Positions 52,642 to 60,143 of a stretch of DNA of 64,000 nt are shown one piece after another. The stretch is from Rhizomicrobium palustre (GTDB lineage: Bacteria > Pseudomonadota > Alphaproteobacteria > Micropepsales > Micropepsaceae). The DNA lies in contig NZ_JAASRM010000001.1 of the NCBI RefSeq assembly GCF_011761565.1, positions 139-64,138 of the forward strand. Reading direction: 5' to 3'. The position numbers were made by a program, and so were the translations under genes. Under the pieces are notes generated by a model that worked only from the letters and a program-made list of their open reading frames with translations, made no database searches and was not told the DNA's origin. Every line of letters begins with the position of its first letter. The stretch's first letter is position 1.

Positions 52642-53547
52642 ATGAAAGCCGCCCTGGTGATATTTGCATTCGTCGTCCCCGCTCAGGCAGCGGTACTCGA
52701 GGTCGGGTCTGGAACGGCTTTCAGCTTGCCGAGCGCGGCCATCGCCGCCGCCAAGCCAGGAGATACGGTCCACATCGCCGCCGGGAGCTATCGCGATTGC
52801 GCAGCCTGGACCGTCGATGATCTCACCATAGAGGGCGAAAACGGGACCGTGCTGCGCGAGGCGATTTGCCAAGGCGCGGGGATTTTCGTGGTGAACGCGC
52901 CCAACGCCATCATCCGCAACATCAGCTTTGAAGGCGCTTCCATAGCGGAAGGTAACGGCTCTGGCATTCGCGCCAATGGCCAGCGTCTTTTGGTGGAGCA
53001 TTGCAGTTTCCGGAACAATCAAGACGGTATCCTGACGGCGAATAATGGCGGGGCCGAGCTAATTGTCCGTGATAGCCGTTTTGAGAAGAATGGTGCCTGC
53101 CTGCCCAATAAAGGCTGCGCCCACGGCATCTACGCGGGGGTCATCACAAGGCTAAGGGTTGAGACGTCGCACTTTCGCGATGCCGTTGCGGGCCATTATA
53201 TAAAGTCGCGGGCGCGACGGACGGAAGTGATCGGCAACCGGATCGAAGACGGCGACAGTGGCCGGTCAAGCTATCTCATCGACCTTCCCAATGGCGGCGC
53301 CCTCGAAATGACAGGCAACACCTTGCAGAAGGGACCGCGAACCGAGAACCCAACCGCGGCGGTGATATTGGGCGAGGAAGGCGACAAGCGCCCGGCTGGC
53401 CCGGTGACGATCTCTGACAACATCTTCCGCAATGACGGCCCGCCGACCATCTTTGTGCGCAACGATGCGAAATCTCCTGCGCTTTTATCGGGCAACAAAA
53501 TCACAGGCAAAGTGCGGCTCTTGGTCGGGCGCGGAGCGGTAGACTAG
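52642..53547 (+). CDS. secreted right-handed beta-helix protein
   Basis: The protein has 301 residues. The signal peptide MKAALVIFAFVVPAQAA is followed by AKPGDTVHIAAGSY and repeated N-x-I-x-G-N/N-F-type rungs (AIIRNISFEGASI, LLVEHCSFRNNQDGILTANN, LIVRDSRFEKNG, TEVIGNRIEDGDSG, VTISDNIFRND, PALLSGNKITG) typical of the parallel beta-helix fold. Such proteins bind, cleave or epimerise acidic polysaccharides. AlgG-like epimerases have this fold, but I see no catalytic motif that would decide. A Cys pair lies in GACLPNKGCAHG. Its stop overlaps the small membrane gene by four bases. Confidence 0.85.
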   Translation: MKAALVIFAFVVPAQAAVLEVGSGTAFSLPSAAIAAAKPGDTVHIAAGSYRDCAAWTVDDLTIEGENGTVLREAICQGAGIFVVNAPNAIIRNISFEGASIAEGNGSGIRANGQRLLVEHCSFRNNQDGILTANNGGAELIVRDSRFEKNGACLPNKGCAHGIYAGVITRLRVETSHFRDAVAGHYIKSRARRTEVIGNRIEDGDSGRSSYLIDLPNGGALEMTGNTLQKGPRTENPTAAVILGEEGDKRPAGPVTISDNIFRNDGPPTIFVRNDAKSPALLSGNKITGKVRLLVGRGAVD

Positions 53548-53723
53548 CGCCGAAGCGCGTCTTCCCGTGACCAGCGTTTGGGTTTTGCGCGCGGCGGCTC
53601 CGCATCGGGCGGCCGCATGGCCAGAAAACCGCCGGTGCCATCGCTCCCATCCTGCCGCGTGAACCAGATGAGGACGATAAAGATCGCGATAATCGAGGCG
53701 AGGAAAAACAATCCACCGATCAT
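53544..53723 (-). CDS. 59-residue single-pass membrane protein
   Basis: Translating 53723 to 53544 gives a 59-residue protein. It has a very hydrophobic N-terminal helix (MIGGLFFLASIIAIFIVLIW), then a Gly-rich linker and a Pro/Arg-rich tail ending KRWSREDALRR. The ATG overlaps the stop of the upstream glycosyltransferase as ATGA, strong support for real translation. The tail is expected in the cytoplasm or periplasm according to topology. No function is known; it may anchor or assist the neighbouring transferase. Confidence 0.7.
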   Translation of the reverse strand: MIGGLFFLASIIAIFIVLIWFTRQDGSDGTGGFLAMRPPDAEPPRAKPKRWSREDALRR

Positions 53724-54802
53724 GCCACAGGCTCCATCACCTTCGTGCCGCAGAAGAGCGCCTCGTAGGCTTCGAACATCTGTTCCTGGTCATAGCGCGA
53801 CGCGGCCATTACCTTGTTCATCGCGCCGATGGATTTTGCCTGCTCGCTATCTGAGAGCAGCGCCTCCAAGGCGCCCGCGAGCGCTTCGGCACTTTTGGGA
53901 ACGATAAAGGCACGATTATCAGCGCATACCATCTCGCGCACATCCCCCACATCAGTCGCGGCGATGGGAAGCCCCGCCGCCATGGCCTCTAGAACCGCCG
54001 TGGGCATCTGTTCGGTGTCGGAGGACAGCGCCAGAACGGAAAGCGCGGCGTAAACGCGGTCGGTCTCGCTCGTTTGGCCGAGAAAAGACACTTCCTCTCC
54101 AAGCGGGGCAGCCTCACGCTCAAGCTTGGCACGCTCTGGACCGTCTCCCGCGATCACCAAACGGCAGGGGCGCTTCTGCCGTACCAGACGCACGGCTTCG
54201 ATCAAGCGCGAAAGGTTTTTCTCTGGCCGGAGCACAGCGACAGTGCCGATCAGGGGACCATCTCCCGGGATCGCGAGCGGCTTTATGGAGGGAGCCCCAA
54301 AGCGGCGGCAATCGACCCCGTTGGGAACATAACGCAGGCGCGGCAGGCGCCAGACATCTCGAGCCAAGCGGAAAAGCGTCTGTGATGGCAACACCACGGT
54401 CGATCGCGCAAGCACATACCGCCGCGTCAACACCCGGCGGCGAAGCTGGCCTTGCGCCTCCTCGGGACCGAACCCGTCCTCGATATGGATATGAGGCGCG
54501 AGCCCCGGCCAGTTAGCGATGGCGCATTCAATACTACCCCAATTATAGGTGATCAGCCGCTGCGGCTTCAGTTCGCTGAGAAGTTTGCGGAAAAGGCGAA
54601 TATTGCCAAGCGTGTCGCGCCGCCGGAAACCGAGCACAGGAAAGCTGACATCCAGGCCTGGCGCCAAGCGCTCGCGGCAATCCGTGCGCCCGTCCATTGA
54701 GATCACGACATGGCGAAAAGCCCGCCCAAAGCGGTTCGCCAGCGCTGCAAAGCGCATTTGCGAGCCGCCCACGACGAAACTGGGAAAGACATGCAGCAGC
54801 AT
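53720..54802 (-). CDS. family 4 glycosyltransferase
   Basis: The 360-residue GT-B enzyme opens MLLHVFPSFVVGGSQMRFA. The donor half has LIGTVAVLRPEKNLSRLIEA, RLVIAGDGPERAKLERE, VSFLGQTSETDRVYAALS and SSDTEQMPTAVLEAMAAG with the E-x7-E pattern. It lies one base after the 99-residue sugar transferase-like gene and is coupled to a 59-residue membrane protein gene. Confidence 0.92.
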   Translation of the reverse strand: MLLHVFPSFVVGGSQMRFAALANRFGRAFRHVVISMDGRTDCRERLAPGLDVSFPVLGFRRRDTLGNIRLFRKLLSELKPQRLITYNWGSIECAIANWPGLAPHIHIEDGFGPEEAQGQLRRRVLTRRYVLARSTVVLPSQTLFRLARDVWRLPRLRYVPNGVDCRRFGAPSIKPLAIPGDGPLIGTVAVLRPEKNLSRLIEAVRLVRQKRPCRLVIAGDGPERAKLEREAAPLGEEVSFLGQTSETDRVYAALSVLALSSDTEQMPTAVLEAMAAGLPIAATDVGDVREMVCADNRAFIVPKSAEALAGALEALLSDSEQAKSIGAMNKVMAASRYDQEQMFEAYEALFCGTKVMEPVA

Positions 54803-54803
54803 G

Positions 54804-55103
54804 TCAGTGCTCGCGGCGGATCATGGGAGGCAGCAGCGAAAGCTCCCCCTTAAGGACATTGAACAGCATAGGCACGCGATCGACATGAAAGCGGCAGAGA
54901 AAAGTTCCGCAACGCTGCGCCCAAGGCGAATTCCGGCGCACGCGCAAAGCGAAAAACCGCAACCGGCGACCATCGGGCAAAATTTCTTCCCTTATTTCAA
55001 GAGGAAGCGGTGCAAACATTATGAAGACGATAACCAGTGCTGGGAGACAAAGGAGAAGAAGAGCAAGGGCAGCGGCAATGTCTCCCATCCGGCTCATGCG
55101 CAT
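54804..55103 (-). CDS. short, probably inactive sugar transferase-like protein
   Basis: The protein has 99 residues. It resembles a compressed polyprenyl-phosphate sugar transferase: a membrane hairpin (DIAAALALLLLCLPALVIV), then REEILPDGRRLRFFALRV, and RFHVDRVPMLFNVLKGELSL, which parallels RSRIDEVPQLINVLLGEMSM in EpsB of this window. The KFRTM sequence is changed to FALRV, about 25 residues are missing before the second motif, the protein stops right after the GPRPE position, and the catalytic Asp-Glu is Asp-Arg. It should not be catalytic. It keeps an intact frame one base upstream of the next gene, so it may be a scaffold or a shrinking remnant. Confidence 0.72.
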   Translation of the reverse strand: MRMSRMGDIAAALALLLLCLPALVIVFIMFAPLPLEIREEILPDGRRLRFFALRVRRNSPWAQRCGTFLCRFHVDRVPMLFNVLKGELSLLPPMIRREH

Positions 55104-55229
55104 AATGTCCTCTATCGGCTCACATTCCTTCGGGGAATGTATTAAAAGCTTACATGTAGCGATGACGGACCAGTCAGGTTATACTGCGGGCACGCGATCG
55201 CGCGATTTGGAACGGCAAGGAATTCTTTG

Positions 55230-55379
55230 ATGTCCCTGTGGCTTATCTTGGGGATTTGGGTCGCGCTCTCCTTCGCGGTGACGCCTCTGGTTGGGTATTA
55301 CCTCTCCGGCGCGCCTCAGCGTGCGGCCCAACGCAAGGCGCATAAGGAATTGGCGGCGCGGGTGGAACATCACCCCTGA
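55230..55379 (+). CDS. 49-residue small membrane protein (candidate)
   Basis: ATG 55230 with AAGGAA eight bases upstream opens a 49-codon frame. It gives MSLWLILGIWVALSFAVTPL, a membrane helix, then a basic tail (APQRAAQRKAHKELAAR). Its stop overlaps the end of the convergent glycosyltransferase by ten bases. Good ribosome-binding site and a sensible one-helix layout support it, but there is no coupling partner. Function unknown. Confidence 0.5.
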   Translation: MSLWLILGIWVALSFAVTPLVGYYLSGAPQRAAQRKAHKELAARVEHHP

Positions 55380-56431
55380 CATGTGAGCCACTTTAAAGTC
55401 TCCATGAGACGCGCGGCGTGACGATCTTGAGATAATTCGGCCTCCGCATACTGCCGGGCCGCCTGCCCCAGGCGCAGGCACAAAGCCTGATCTGCCAGCA
55501 AACGTTCAACAGCGGAACGAAACGCACCCGCATCACCGCAAGGCACGATTAAACAGTTCTCACCCGGATTGAGATAATCCTTGATGCCATCCGAGAGGCT
55601 CGCCACCACGGGCTTACCACAGGCAAAGGCCTCCAAAAGCGTGGTGATTCCGCCGGGATGGCGCATATTTTTCAGCGGTAGAAGCACCGCCTTGGCGCCA
55701 CGGTAAAGCGCACGCAGCTCTGCATCTGAAATCCGCTCGTCAACTATCGTGACATGGGCTGGCGGATTGCGCGGCCTCAAATGGGTTTTCAGCACCAGCT
55801 TGCAGCCCAGGGGAAATACGGCCTCCTCCAGCAGCGCGTAATCGCGCGAGACATCTCCGCCCACTGCCAGAAGATAATCGCCCTCCTCTGCCGCAGGCGT
55901 AAAAAAGCGCGTGTCCACCTGCTGGCGCAAGAAATGAACATTTTTTATGCGATATTTATCGCGCAAATATTCCGCTTGGCCGCGCGCAAAGGTGAAAACC
56001 GCATCCGCCCGCTTCACACAAAACGCGACGATCCGCGCCCGCATGCGCCAGCCGATATCATCCCCTATATCGATGATGACGACCTTGGGTTTGAAGCCCA
56101 GTAGATGGCGCAAAGCGAGGATAACCAGCACGCCCGATTGATAATAGCTGATGACCACGCTCGCATTGCGCTGTGTGAAGAGAACGCGCAGCGCCCGCCA
56201 GGGATCTATGCTGGCATACAGCGACGGCTTTTTTGCGAGCGGATTTTTCGGAAACGCATTGACATCAAGAAAGGCCACGCGCGCGCCCAATCGCGAAAGC
56301 GCGTTTGGCACCCCCAAGCGATCAAGGCCCTGACTGCGGATAAGATCCGCTTGGCGATTGGACGGCAACATCACCAGGTGCAGATCGTTCTGCGCCGAGA
56401 GGTTCCGTGTCTCTGTCGCCAGAATGGTCAT
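55370..56431 (-). CDS. glycosyltransferase (GT-B fold, GT4-like)
   Basis: The protein has 353 residues. The N-terminal half includes LHLVMLPSNRQADLIRSQGL and VVISYYQSGVLVILALRHLL. The C-terminal half has YLLAVGGDVSRDYALLEEAV, DAELRALYRGAKAVLLPLKN and HPGGITTLLEAFACGKPVVA, a GT4-type donor pocket. Its start overlaps the stop of the transferase-deacetylase fusion by four bases. Confidence 0.85.
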   Translation of the reverse strand: MTILATETRNLSAQNDLHLVMLPSNRQADLIRSQGLDRLGVPNALSRLGARVAFLDVNAFPKNPLAKKPSLYASIDPWRALRVLFTQRNASVVISYYQSGVLVILALRHLLGFKPKVVIIDIGDDIGWRMRARIVAFCVKRADAVFTFARGQAEYLRDKYRIKNVHFLRQQVDTRFFTPAAEEGDYLLAVGGDVSRDYALLEEAVFPLGCKLVLKTHLRPRNPPAHVTIVDERISDAELRALYRGAKAVLLPLKNMRHPGGITTLLEAFACGKPVVASLSDGIKDYLNPGENCLIVPCGDAGAFRSAVERLLADQALCLRLGQAARQYAEAELSQDRHAARLMETLKWLTCQG

Positions 56432-58716
56432 GGCAAAGCCGCCTTCTGACTGCGATTGAGCTTGGCGAGGGTATAAATCTGGGAGGTCGTGGCGGGCGCA
56501 CCGCCGATCTCAGCAAAGAAAAACGCATAGAACTCCTCGAACCAGGCGAGAAATTTCTCGAGTTCGGCGGCCGAACGCACATAAGGCGTGTTGCCCGGCA
56601 CTAGAGATGGCGAATGGAAGGACAGAGTGAAAATCCGCGTGCCGCGCTTCAAAAGCGCGCGCACCAGCCGCTTGGCATCGGACACTTTGGTCCCTTCCGG
56701 CGTGAGGCGGATGCGCTCCATCAGGCCGGATCGCGCCATCAAGGATCGCGACAAGGCATGACGCTCATCATCCTCGAACAGTCCTTTGGCAAGCGCGCGG
56801 CTGGAGGGGGTTTCACCCGTGAGGCGGCCGATATAGGCGGAGGTTAGAGGCAGTTCGAGTATCTCACCTGCCGAATCCAGCCAATAGGGCCGGGTTGGAC
56901 GGCCGAAGAATGCGGGCCCGCCAATGGCGTGATAGCCAAATTCTGGGACCACGCTGGAGTCGATCTCATACCCCAGGCGAGAAAGCGCCATCACCGTGTT
57001 AGGGCCGATGCCATAGCGCCCGGCACGATAGGCTTTTGGTGCGCGGTCAAAGCGCGAGGCAATGGCTTCTGTCAGCACGCGGATTTTCGAAAACTCTAGC
57101 TGCGGCGGCAGATTTCCCGCAAAGCTGTTGAAGGGTGTGACCTCTTCCTCAAAAGGCGGCGTAACCCAGGGATGAAGCTGGGCGCCAATCTCTGCCCGCC
57201 CCGCCACCACATGATCCTGCAGCAGCCGGTAGCCTTCGGCCTGGGTCACGATGGGATAAGTCACGAAATAGACCGGAGTAATGCCATAGCGTTCGAAAAT
57301 ACGCTGCAGGACACCCTGCGAACTCATGGCCGTCACGGCACGGTTGTCGCGGCTTAACGGCCGCTGCCAGTCGAACTCCTCTTCCGCATCAACCGTGGTC
57401 ACCAAAAGTGGCCGCTGGTCCATCAACCGTGGCATGAGCCCCACCGGAGGCGCCGCTTCCGGCCGCGTGAGCTCCGCCACTACAACTGGCCCGGAGGTAA
57501 CGCTGCTGCGATGCTGCAAGATATCGCACGTCATCTCCGCGATGCTGTGCGCTTGAGTGCGGGCACTGAAATTCTCCAAAAACCATTGCGATGGCGTGTT
57601 CTGGCTATTCGGCAAGGCGAGGAATTGCGCCAGACGCGCATCCGATTCCGCGGGGCTCATATCCGGCGCAATCGCCACATAGGCGATGCCACTGCGCGCC
57701 AGAATGCGATCCACTGGCGACGCAGCCGGGGTATAGGCGAGGATCGGCTTGCCGATACGGATATAATCGAGAAGCTTGGATGGCACCTGAAAGGCGGCAT
57801 TGCGCTCGTTGACATCAAGCAGCAACAGGCAATCTGCTTCAGCCGTGCGCCGCAAAGCCTCATCGCGCGGTACCAGCGTGTTGGTTACGGCAAGCGCACC
57901 CTCGCGCTCCATCTCCGCAAAAATCGGCCCATGCGCCTGAAGCACTGCCGCATCTATGGGGCCGGTAAGGCGGACCTGTACCTCTTTACTTCCCAGCCGC
58001 TTCAAGGATTGCAGCAACTGTCCCGGATGGCGCCCGCCATAAAGCGTGCCGACATGGGCGAGAATTTTCGTGGCCACGCCTTCATGCGTGGCGCGTCCCC
58101 TCTCCACCGGCTCTTCAGGATCAAAGCTGTTCCACATCACCGCGATATCATTGGCGCGATCAGGGTATCGCGTGCGCCATACCTGCGCGATAGCATCGGT
58201 ATTAGCGATCAACCGATCCGCCTCGCGAAAAATGGTGCGCTCGATCAGCCGGTCATAAGGATAAATCCAGCGCCTTGTGCGGAACGGATTATCGCAGACC
58301 GGGTCCTGAAAATCCGCGATCCAGGGAAGGCCGAATTCACGCTTCAACCAAGCCGCCGCGAAATGTGAGGCTAAGAAAGGCGATGTCGAATAAATCGCAT
58401 CAATAGCGTTTTCCCGGATGATCTTTTTCGCGGCTGCAACCGCGAAAGGCACCCAAGGCAAGCGGTCATTATAAGGCGCGAAAAAGCGCATGAAACCGCG
58501 CGCAGCAAAAGCGGCGCCATGACGCGATAACGGCTCGTGAAGCCCCGGCGTGCGGATGACCTGGGGCTCGTCATTGCGCCCGCCATCGCTGGAAGAGGCC
58601 AGGACAAACGGGGTCACCCCCTCCTCGGCCAGATAGCGAAACAACTGGCTTGGCCGCGCCGCGGCAGGCGTGTTGTCCGGCTGGAAGGCATAGCTCAAGA
58701 TCAGGAGATTGGGCAT
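56428..58716 (-). CDS. fusion: GT4-like glycosyltransferase plus polysaccharide deacetylase
   Basis: The protein has 762 residues. Residues 1-405 form a GT-B transferase: LLILSYAFQPDNTPAAARPS, PWIADFQDPV, KILAHVGTLYGGRHPGQLL and AFQVPSKLLDYIRIGKPILA. A linker (406-435) leads to a WalW-type NodB-like deacetylase at 436-737, with LLVTTVDAEEEFDW (Asp443), IGAQLHPWVTPP (His515), AYRAGRYGIGP and TLSFHSPSL (His701). The fusion suggests that addition of an N-acetyl sugar and its deacetylation are linked in the cytoplasm. It overlaps wecB by 16 bases, and wecB makes UDP-ManNAc. Confidence 0.86.
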   Translation of the reverse strand: MPNLLILSYAFQPDNTPAAARPSQLFRYLAEEGVTPFVLASSSDGGRNDEPQVIRTPGLHEPLSRHGAAFAARGFMRFFAPYNDRLPWVPFAVAAAKKIIRENAIDAIYSTSPFLASHFAAAWLKREFGLPWIADFQDPVCDNPFRTRRWIYPYDRLIERTIFREADRLIANTDAIAQVWRTRYPDRANDIAVMWNSFDPEEPVERGRATHEGVATKILAHVGTLYGGRHPGQLLQSLKRLGSKEVQVRLTGPIDAAVLQAHGPIFAEMEREGALAVTNTLVPRDEALRRTAEADCLLLLDVNERNAAFQVPSKLLDYIRIGKPILAYTPAASPVDRILARSGIAYVAIAPDMSPAESDARLAQFLALPNSQNTPSQWFLENFSARTQAHSIAEMTCDILQHRSSVTSGPVVVAELTRPEAAPPVGLMPRLMDQRPLLVTTVDAEEEFDWQRPLSRDNRAVTAMSSQGVLQRIFERYGITPVYFVTYPIVTQAEGYRLLQDHVVAGRAEIGAQLHPWVTPPFEEEVTPFNSFAGNLPPQLEFSKIRVLTEAIASRFDRAPKAYRAGRYGIGPNTVMALSRLGYEIDSSVVPEFGYHAIGGPAFFGRPTRPYWLDSAGEILELPLTSAYIGRLTGETPSSRALAKGLFEDDERHALSRSLMARSGLMERIRLTPEGTKVSDAKRLVRALLKRGTRIFTLSFHSPSLVPGNTPYVRSAAELEKFLAWFEEFYAFFFAEIGGAPATTSQIYTLAKLNRSQKAALP

Positions 58717-59840
58717 GGCATCTCTTCCAGCAAGGAGGCGATGATGCGATCCGAGGCTTTGCCGTCGCCATAAGGATTATGCACCGCGCTCATGGCGCTA
58801 TAGGCCGCCGCGTCATCCAACAGGCGGCCGACCTCATCCAAAATTATATGCGTATCGGTACCCACAAGGCGCACCGTTCCGGCCGCAACGGCTTCGGGTC
58901 GCTCAGTCACCTTGCGCATCACAAGCACCGGCTTTCCGAGTGAGGGCGCTTCTTCCTGGATGCCGCCACTATCAGTCAGCACTACATCGGCGCGGGACAT
59001 CACATAGACAAAGGAGAGGTAATCCAAAGGTTCGATCAGATGCACATTACCCTTGTCGGAGAGTACCGAAAATACCTCGCGCACATTCGGATTTCGATGA
59101 ATGGGAAACACAATGGAGACATCACTGCGGCGGGCAAGTTTTTCCAGCGCGGCACAGATATCGCGAAACCCCGTGCCATAGCTCTCGCGGCGATGACAGG
59201 TGACAAGCACTATCCGCCGCCCGGCCTCCAGGAAAGGAAAGTGCGTCCGCAATTGATCTAAGGTGTTTTCGTCCTTCAGCGGGCCGCGCATTGTATCAAA
59301 CAACGCGTCAATCACGGTATTCCCTGTCACCACAATTCCGCTTTCGGGAATATTCTCATTACGCAGATTTTCTGCCGCACGCGAGGTGGGCGCATAATGA
59401 CGGTCGGCAATGGAATCGGAGATGCGCCGGTTCACCTCTTCAGGCCATGGCGCATAGATATCATGGGTGCGAAGCCCCGCTTCCACATGGCCGACCGGAA
59501 TTTTTCCGTAATAAGCCGCAAGGCTTGCTGCCATGGTGGTCGTGGTATCGCCATGCACCAGCACCCGGTCAGGACGGGTTCGTTGAAGGACCTCCTCCAT
59601 ACCTTCGAGCACGCGCGCCGTTAAAGCGGCCAGGGTCTGGTTCGGCTGCATCACACCCAAATCGATATCGGGCTTGAGTGCGAAGAGGTCGAACACCTGC
59701 TGGATCATCTCACGGTGCTGGCCGGTAGAGCAGACCTTGACGTCAATTCCATCGCACCGCTTCAACCGCGCGATCAATGGAGCCATCTTAATGGCTTCAG
59801 GGCGCGTACCAACGACGGCGAGGACTTTCCGTATCGACAT
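58701..59840 (-). CDS. wecB: UDP-N-acetylglucosamine 2-epimerase (non-hydrolysing)
   Basis: This 379-residue epimerase opens VLAVVGTRPEAIKMAPLIAR and has STGQHREMIQQVF, VLVHGDTTTTMAASLAAYYG, VGHVEAGLRTHDIYAPWPEE with the catalytic acidic residues, and LTDSGGIQEEAPSLGKPVLV. It converts UDP-GlcNAc to UDP-ManNAc. The dehydrogenase WecC that would give ManNAcA is not in the window, so ManNAc itself or a product of another locus is likely used in the EPS. First gene of the minus-strand operon running to the 59-residue membrane gene. Confidence 0.95.
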   Translation of the reverse strand: MSIRKVLAVVGTRPEAIKMAPLIARLKRCDGIDVKVCSTGQHREMIQQVFDLFALKPDIDLGVMQPNQTLAALTARVLEGMEEVLQRTRPDRVLVHGDTTTTMAASLAAYYGKIPVGHVEAGLRTHDIYAPWPEEVNRRISDSIADRHYAPTSRAAENLRNENIPESGIVVTGNTVIDALFDTMRGPLKDENTLDQLRTHFPFLEAGRRIVLVTCHRRESYGTGFRDICAALEKLARRSDVSIVFPIHRNPNVREVFSVLSDKGNVHLIEPLDYLSFVYVMSRADVVLTDSGGIQEEAPSLGKPVLVMRKVTERPEAVAAGTVRLVGTDTHIILDEVGRLLDDAAAYSAMSAVHNPYGDGKASDRIIASLLEEMPCPIS

Positions 59841-60143
59841 GGAGACGTCTCTGGATGCCTTCCGCTATCCGAAAATATGCACCGCAAATCAAGTCGGATT
59901 CCCGTGACGCACTGATGAAATCGTCCTGAACATGCGCAACAAGCTGCGGCGATGACTCCAGCGCCACAGTCACGCTACGACATTCCGTATGCGTACTTAC
60001 TACTTTTCAGGCTTTGCTGGGTGCTGGCGTTGCGCAATAAAAAAAGGCCCGTGGTTCACACGGACCCTTCCCATAGAAATTGACGCGCAGATCATGCTGC
60101 CCGCGAGGCGCTATCGGGACCAACTGCCGTAAAGGCATGGAGC
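59841..60143. other. intergenic region between wecB and the outer-membrane barrel operon
   Basis: The 303 bases hold the wecB promoter region and the terminator of the next operon (60039-60066). Possible -24/-12-like pairs towards wecB have only GG and GC in place. No small gene is supported. Confidence 0.4.
60039..60066 (-). terminator. rho-independent terminator of the barrel/LolA/FtsX operon
   Basis: Read on the minus strand, GGTCCGTG pairs with CACGGGCC through eight pairs including one G.U, around a TGAAC loop, and is followed by seven T. It lies 78 bases after the stop of the 60144-61511 gene. Confidence 0.88.

Noticed and set aside
49665..53547. Further exosortase substrates among the secreted proteins
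   Set aside because: Neither the 667-residue protein nor the beta-helix protein ends in a VPEP/VPES - helix - Arg tail.
59951..59972. Possible sigma-54 promoter before wecB
   Set aside because: TGGAGTC and CCGCA match only at the invariant GG/GC and a few other bases.
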